Made by a program: the position numbers and the translations under genes
The notes under the pieces: model-generated
What the model was told of the DNA's origin: nothing
Databases searched by the model: none
Seen by the model: only the letters and a program-made list of their open reading frames with translations
In this document: one piece after another, positions 57,844 to 64,000 of the stretch
Numbering within the stretch: position 1 is the stretch's first letter
How the letters are laid out: every line of letters starts with the position of its first letter
DNA from: Siphonodentalium dalli
Lineage: Eukaryota > Mollusca > Scaphopoda > Gadilida > Siphonodentaliidae
NCBI GenBank assembly: GCA_032622095.1
Contig: CP136069.1
Coordinates: 128,135,123-128,199,122, forward strand
Reading direction: 5' to 3'
DNA: 64,000 nucleotides

Positions 57844-58312
57844 TCTGACTGTAGGATAGGATAGGATAATTTTATTTACAATACACATATGAATAGTACA
57901 ATAAATTAACATATAACTAGATAATAATTCAGTATATTGCTGGGGGAACATAACCGGGCTTTCTTCCTGTTTCCTTCATATATGTTCCTCTACGAACGTC
58001 CCCCACTATTTCCCCACATGTAGAGAGACATGCATTTACATCAGGCATTTGTATGGGACCATCTTTTATGTTGACTGCTGTGCTTCTTTCTTCTACACTG
58101 ACAGGCCTAATTTTGAATCCGTATATGTTCATTCCTCTTGACAGAAGTTCATTTTTCATATCTTCGCTACTCACTGTTATTATGCATTCTTCTTGTGTCA
58201 TCTGAATAGCACGTATTTGATCGCAGGGAATCACCTTTTCTGCAGCGCGCAGTACATTTTCTCGAGAAATCCCGTGGAAATGTGTTGTGCAGAAAGAATC
58301 CGTCAGTGGCAT
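57844..58312 (-). mobile_element. ORF1-only retroelement: RRM-like frame with LINE tail
   Basis: From ATG 58312 a frame of 127 codons encodes an RNA-recognition-like fold: VIPCDQIRAIQMTQEECIIT, VSSEDMKNELLSRGMNIYGF and NACLSTCGEIVGDVRRGTYM. Such domains open the ORF1 of many animal LINEs. The stop at 57929 is followed at once by TGTAAATAAAATTATCC and a (TATCC)n tail (57844-57900). The same tail ends the element at 49986. Thus ORF2 and the rest of ORF1 are absent and the frame is intact. Confidence 0.7.
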
Positions 58313-58319
58313 TTTAATT

Positions 58320-59350
58320 TAGCACGACATAACTTAATTCTGGTTTGGCAAGTTCTCCGATCACCCCGGTGTTATTTTGAAGGGATATGGAGCCAGGACA
58401 ATAAGCTATTTGGTGGTTGGGGTTTTGAGTGAAATTATTAATTTCTAGCAGTTCTTGGTACCGAAATAGACAAAAAATTAAATAACATATTCAACCTCTG
58501 AAATGTATTAAAATCCATTGTTTTGTTGTTTATTAATAATTGCCTATTATATATACAATGAAGATGAACTCAAGATATGTTTCCAGATAGATCTAGAGAA
58601 ATTCTGTTGAAAATGTCTTGCTATTTTGGCTTGATTTATGGAAAACGTGCGTCTCCCCCTTATACTTAAGCCACGTATTTGTTTTTCTCCAAATTCTAAA
58701 AGCAAGCCATATTTTAAACGTCCATTCGCCTATATATCAATACAAAACTTTGTGTATCGCTTATCATGTCATTCGAGTGTACTGTCAGTCTATTAGCAAT
58801 CACTAAGGCTGCAAGTTTATAGTATACATTTATTAGAGTAATTTGCGTTATGTTTTTCATAAAACAAATTCAATGATAGTCTTTCATATTGTATATGGCT
58901 ATCTATATGAATATAGTTGTCGCCAGGATCAGTGATTGTTTGATTTATCGTGTATTCAAAGGAGTTATTGGAACCAACTGCTATACCCCTACTGATGCGC
59001 AGTGTGGCCCCGGGATAGAATAGGTCCACCGCCCCACTGCGAGGGGTAAGCACCCCCTAATGTTAGCACCCTGTTTGCCGTGGGGTGCATCATGTGAGGT
59101 GTGGTGTAGGAGTTTTGGAAATACTATGGCGGCCGTATCCCATGGGGCATCGACCTGCGGAAACGGCTCAGCTCATGGTCCTACATCTAATCAAGACGGG
59201 TGGTTGAGTTGACCCGGCTCATTCAATCGGATAGTCACGCCTCTCCATAGTGTTTCAGATTACATTTCTGCCATCTGTTGTATTTGGTTTCAGGTGTCTA
59301 GTTGTGTGTTGTTTCTAACGTATGTTGTGTCTCTCATGTCATATCTGTTT
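58320..59350. other. No gene recognised; possible LINE 5' UTR near 59040-59350
   Basis: 58320-59040 has nothing recognisable. The GC-richer stretch 59040-59350 precedes the ORF1 remnant that starts at 59372 and may be its 5' UTR (inference). Confidence 0.35.
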
Positions 59351-59371
59351 GCATTCATCTTCATGACTTAA

Positions 59372-60230
59372 ATGTTTCAATCTTGTGCTGTTTACGCCTG
59401 TCCCATTGTGGCGATATACCGAGAGGCTGCTATATGCAGTGGTGGCTGCTGGGCGAGTAGTCGATTATCTGCTTTTCATATGGAAACTCAAAACAAACAA
59501 AAACGTACGATTGACCACCCGCCAAGTTCCACTGATGCTGAGGTCTATCCTCAGTACTTGGTTTTGCTCCAAATGTCAAGAAATCTTCCCTTATCTGTGA
59601 TTGATAAAATGCTACAAAGCATAGCCGGATTATTAAAATATGTCAAACAGATCAGGACTGGGCCACTAAGTGGCTCTCTTATGATCAAATGTTCAAGAAA
59701 AAATCAAGCGAACGTTCTTATGCAATTAATATCTGTTGCACAAACACCAATATTGATCACTCCTCACAAGACATTGAACAGTAGCAGAGAACTCTAGCTG
59801 ATTCCGAGATATTTGCCGAGTTAGCATCACAGGGAGTTACATAAGTCCATATATTTACTAGACAGTTGATGGACAAAAAGTTCCATTGAATAGTTATCTT
59901 TTGACCTTCAGTCTGTACGAACATCCACCGACGTTGAAGATTGGCTATATGAAGATGGATTTAAGCACTTATGTTCCAACCCCATTGTGACGTTTTAAAT
60001 GTCAGGGGTATGGCCATGGCCAGGAACATTGTAAAAACAAAGAACACATATGTGCACGATGTTCTATTTCTGATCATGATAATAAGAATTGTACGAATAT
60101 TAATAAATGTTCAGACTCTGAAGTTTCATATGCTGCAATGGATCGTTCATGTCACATTTGGGACTATGAATATAAGATTAAACGATGTAAAGATGTAAAG
60201 CTGAGAAACATCTGTCATATGTAGATGCTG
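59372..60230 (+). pseudogene. LINE ORF1 with CCHC zinc knuckles
   Basis: The first frame (59372-59797) contains YPQYLVLLQMSRNLPLSVID then MLQSIAGLLKYVKQIRTGPL and LITPHKTLNSSR, the RRM-like half of a Jockey/Nimb-type ORF1. After about 180 bp with stops, a second frame near 59985-60190 reads RFKCQGYGHGQEHCKNKEHI then CARCSISDHDNKNC. The first knuckle has perfect C-x2-C-x4-H-x4-C spacing; a second C-x2-C...H...C follows. These proteins bind element RNA. Broken by stops and frameshifts. The open frames from 60230 to 60720 are unrecognised. Confidence 0.72.
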
Positions 60231-60737
60231 AGAAAATAGCTGGTCCTCGGCCATACATTCCACAGGTTACAGACTCAACAATAGTGTCTACAAAAAAGTG
60301 TTTTGATGCCAGCAATCCGACATAGAACTAAACTCGTCAGTATATCATTAGCAACACAAGTGGAGGAGACTGATATTATTCCTTTTCTAGAACCTGTAGC
60401 GCAGGCAATGGACAGTCTCCGCTGTTGATACAGATCCTCCGAAACAATCTATGCAAGTTGATCTTATTGTTCCAAAACCAAAATCTCCAAAATCTGTCAA
60501 ATCTTTTCACTCTCGGAAACAGAGGTTGATATTTGAATGCTTCGAGAGATAATGTTATAACTTGGAGGGAAGGGGACACCATGTATGTTTTGTGGAGAGA
60601 GGCTGGCTGTTGGGCGAGGGATCCCCTACTGAGTCAACTACCCGATTGTGAACTTGATGAACTGATTATATTCACGCCAGATTCAACAGATATTAGACTG
60701 TTCTCCAGAAAATCCGCACATTTATCTGCTTATAACA

Positions 60738-60830
60738 GAACTTATTTTAGGTCGATAATCTGCTGAGAATCGCTTCATTTTGAATCGATAATGTTCTGAA
60801 AATGAGAGCGTTTTAGTAACATTATCCAAA
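60738..60830. repeat. GATAATCTGCTGAGAATCG element copy
   Basis: TTTAGGTCGATAATCTGCTG then AGAATCG, CGATAATGTTCTGAAAATGA and GAGCGTTTTAGTAACATTAT. It matches the left part of the hairpin at 1536-1600 almost base for base, but the right arm is missing. Confidence 0.7.
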
Positions 60831-60839
60831 AATGTAAAG

Positions 60840-62880
60840 TGTGCACACTGGTATTTCGGGCCTTCCTTCCAACTACGTAAACAAAATTGTGGAACATCAT
60901 TGTGGGTAGAACCAGACAAGCCCGGTCATTGCTGACCTACTCAGTGTTTGACGGTTATTTCACACGACAAATGATATATGTGGCATTATGAACTGGTATC
61001 CCTTCAACGGGAGATACACCGGTCACCGTATGGTGAGCCGGTTCTCATATCTCTGCTGAGAACTCACTGCCCTACCCGTCGCCTTCGACTGAACTAAATG
61101 GTGTTTAAAGTTTATTCTATCTTATAGAGTTATCCTTCATGGTTCATTGGTTTTCAGTTTCATTGCTTGATTTGTGTAAAACAAACTGCACTGGGTTGTC
61201 GCTTCAAACCAGTACTGGACGTGATGCTATGTTTCATCCCTGGTCAAGCGCTCATGCTGATTTCATATGATGTTGGTGGGCTAAAGTGGTGATGTTAATA
61301 AGTGAAAGTGGCAATGACACTGTAGCTCAACTCGGGTGTCGTTACTAAATTTAGGCTGAGCAGAGCAGCCAATAGAACGATAAAGAAGGAAATTCAAAAG
61401 ATTTCAGTAAATGAATTGTGCTGTGTAAATGAAATTATATCAATTTCAAACATTTCTACAATAAATGTGGGCTGCGGGGTGTGCCGATGGATTCAAATGT
61501 TAAATCCTAGATGGCTGCAGGCGGCCATGTTGTTTAACAAATTGCGGATAAATTGGACAGCTTCAATCCTTCAATACATAGATCACCACAAAGAACCATA
61601 CGAAGTTTAGGGATGAGGGATTTGGCATGTATGGTGTGTCATATAATTTTAGTCATGAAAAGAGTAAAAACCAAGCTGGACGCTGTATAGTGTGCGAAAG
61701 GATTTAGTCATGCAAAGATTAAATTTCAAGATGGCTGCCGGCGGCCATGTTTTTCATCGAAAATCTCTAACATCTGATAGCTCCCATCAAATCCAAATGT
61801 GCCGGGAACCCCCATAGGACAAGTAATGAAACACCAAGACGATATAACATATACAGCTCTGGTATTTATTGTACTGGATGTGTGATACACGCATGCGTAT
61901 TCAGCACAGTGACAATAGTGATGAAGGCCGAGACGAACAAAAAGGTCAAAGGTACGGAACAAGATTTTTTGGGATAAGAAAAAATATCTGACATTTCGAG
62001 TATTATCTAACTTTTTTATATAGCAATTAATTATCTTAAAGATTGTGTATCTTTTCCTAGAAAGTTTGATGTAGATTCCGGGTAATATAATAATAGCTAT
62101 GAATCGAGGACACCTGTCCGAAAACGCTTCTATCAATTAATATTAATTTATATAGAATTTCTTATCACATTCCCGGAACAGTAAAAGAGCTATTTTAAAA
62201 CAGAAATCCCGCGAACGCGTTTCACATCGTACCAAGAAGGAGAACACTATATCTTATTAGCGCCCTCTGGGAAGGCAAATTTCTTTTCAACTAATAGATT
62301 ATGAAGAATTAAGCTTGGTTGCAGAAATTAGAAATAAACCGCTTGAATTTGTAGTCTTGAAATCTGTTTTTTTTAATGTTGTAATTGTATGCCAGAAGAG
62401 ATACACTACCTTTAACATGTTCTGGAATTTAACGAAAATTGAAAAAATAAATAAGTATAAAGTTCAAATCTTTCGTCTGCGGTTTGGCTTCAAAGAAAAC
62501 TTTCTAACCAAACGTATGTGTACGGTTGCATTTTGGTATCCGGTGGATTGAAAATAAGGACGTGCCTCCGATCTCGAGACCTTAAGCTACACCACTGTTA
62601 AAGCAGTTACAGTAATAAACAATGTGATGACGCACATAACATCATTTGAGCGTTATATAATAATGAAAACAATTCAAATATCAACAATAGCACAAATATT
62701 CTTGCACTCAAACTTGAAAGGATATTAGTCCATATGGAATGATGGGCAATCCAGAATACCTGTTTCCCCATTAGTAGGTAGATAAGAAATTTAGACCTTT
62801 TTAATGGGACCCAATTCACTCGCAATGGGTAAATGAACAAAAATGTAAATGTCTACAAAATATCACCAATAAGATCACGG
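60840..62880. other. No gene recognised
   Basis: AGATGGCTGC(A/C)GGCGGCCATGTT occurs near 61510 and 61730. The stretch 60990-61130 (CCCTTCAACGGGAGATACAC ... TTAAAGTTTATTCTATCTTA) may be a retroelement 3' end. No gene supported. Confidence 0.35.
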
Positions 62881-62892
62881 AGAACTTCGTTC

Positions 62893-62955
62893 CTATATTC
62901 ATTATTGATAGTTCTATATTCATTATTGATAGTTCTATATTCATTATTGATAGTT
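62893..62955. repeat. Three 21-bp tandem repeats
   Basis: Three perfect copies of CTATATTCATTATTGATAGT plus T, followed by ATTATGAAC-like sequence. Confidence 0.95.
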
Positions 62956-63038
62956 CTCCAATAATGAACTTTCGCGTGTTGGAATGTTTGTTACAATGAA
63001 AACAAAACGATTACGGTGATTTGCCAACAAGCACCTCT

Positions 63039-63467
63039 AAGGGTATACGTTCATACGCTGGCAAGTTTGCACGGCATGTATTTGTGGGCATTTCGTCATT
63101 GAAAACCACATGGTGCCAGAATATGAACGGAAACATGCACATAACATGCATATTTACCAAAGTGAAAGTACTGAGAAGTAAAATGTATGTAGTTTCGCTT
63201 GTAACGGCGCTACTGGGATTTGCCTTCCAATACTTGTATAATTTATTCTTGCGAGATTATTGCATGCTATCTACATGCAAATTCATGTAACATCGCTACA
63301 TGCGGAACTACGGAGATTTTACTTCGCGCGTAGTTAGCTGTGGCACAGATACACTTTATGCGCTTGTTTCCGTTCATATCCAGGCACCATACCGTGTTCT
63401 ACGACAAAATTCCCGCAAAGCACACCGTGCAAACTTGCTGGTGTATGAACATACCCTAAACGTGTAG
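63039..63467. repeat. Inverted pair of about 100-bp coding-like segments
   Basis: 63039-63140 and 63366-63467 are diverged inverted copies. On the minus strand the right copy lies in a 75-codon open frame (63334-63561) reading GYVHTPASLHGVLCGNFVVE then HGMVPGYERKQAHK. On the plus strand the left copy gives VYVHTLASLHGMYL in one frame and HFVIENHMVPEYERKHAHN in the next. Peptide-level conservation across the frameshift hints at a real, unrecognised protein source. The function is unknown. Confidence 0.55.
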
Positions 63468-63813
63468 GAATTTCAAATAATTTTAGTCTAAATATGATTT
63501 TCAGAATATTTTTCCTTGCTTTGCAGAGTGCTTTGATTTTCTTCAAATGATTACCGGCCAAGTTTTGATTAAACTCTACTATCTGATCGGACTAATTGGA
63601 CATTTATCGGTTATTTCAGGGCAGCAGTAATGTCTATATAGCAATGGTTTAGACATGCGAAATCTCATTTTTTTTAGAGTTATTAATATTGAGAATAAGA
63701 ACAAAGTAAAACTCTTTGCTCGCGTACTTGTTAATAACAATTTTTTTTACAAACGTATACAAAAAATATGTTATTACACACAAACCCACTTCGAATGCCT
63801 TTAATCCCTTTAA

Positions 63814-63940
63814 CCCTTTCATGATGGGAGCTGCGTAGGGCCAGTACATGCTCTTATATATGCGAGTCTCCGGTAGGGAGCATCGCATATATAAGAGATC
63901 AAGGTAAATGTTGTTAGGCCAATGCATTCTCTTATATAAT
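63814..63940. mobile_element. piggyBac-type MITE, second copy, partial
   Basis: TTAA (63810-63813) followed by CCCTTTCATGATGGGAGC, then a CTCTTATATATGCGAGTCTC hairpin and GCCAATGCATTCTCTTATAT. It matches 14136-14526. The right half is replaced by the (TA)n run. Confidence 0.7.
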
Positions 63941-63942
63941 AA

Positions 63943-63943
<1 letters not shown>

Positions 63944-64000
<57 letters not shown>
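63944..64000. repeat. (TA)n microsatellite at window end
   Basis: An uninterrupted TA run from about 63948 continues to the end of the window. Confidence 0.95.

Overview
This window looks like AT-rich, intron-containing animal DNA, most likely from a marine lophotrochozoan and plausibly a bivalve mollusc. That guess rests on the mix of elements: several LINE clades, a Helitron remnant, many hairpin MITEs, a RecQ-like helicase of a type expanded in molluscs and cnidarians, and satellite-cored foldback DNA. I found no convincing host protein gene, rRNA, tRNA or CRISPR. Almost everything that can be recognised is mobile DNA in various stages of decay.

The centrepiece is a 14-kb DNA transposon at 21450-35491. 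It has CAGTCGAC...GTCGACTG ends and a perfect 9-bp target duplication (GGACGGACG). It carries two convergent spliced genes: a RecQ-like superfamily II helicase on the + strand (21837-25952) and a DUF6589-like putative transposase on the - strand (35298-27433). The pair resembles the AcademH lineage of Academ transposons. Short non-autonomous derivatives with the same ends (30069-30137 and 32181-32940) sit inside its introns, each with its own 9-bp duplication (the second diverged). TTAA-target and Tc1/mariner-type MITEs are nested in it too. Both genes carry lesions, so this copy is probably dead or nearly so.

Layout. 1-8 kb: hairpin elements, a TTAA MITE, a Helitron helicase remnant and a LINE ORF1 remnant. 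8.56-11.40 kb: a minisatellite built from 25-, 35- and about 54-bp units. 12-20 kb: LINE scraps, MITEs, a 22-bp minisatellite, and long stretches with nothing recognisable. 20-21.4 kb: a long perfect hairpin. 21.4-35.5 kb: the Academ-like transposon. 35.6-41 kb: a hairpin, a SINE/LINE tail, telomere-like repeats and a LINE RT remnant. 41.0-44.3 kb: a 3.3-kb foldback element with inverted arms, a satellite core of about 178-bp units and a perfect 9-bp duplication, reminiscent of Foldback/MULE elements. 46-61 kb: a graveyard of LINE fragments, including a - strand LINE with an SGNH-esterase ORF1 and an endonuclease/RT ORF2 split by two later insertions. 61-64 kb: mostly unrecognised, with an inverted pair of coding-like segments and a (TA)n run at the end.

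The layering gives relative ages. LINE ORFs are the oldest layer; TTAA MITEs and the composite MITE element cut into them. In the Academ-like unit, a mariner MITE lies in a larger MITE that lies in a helicase intron.
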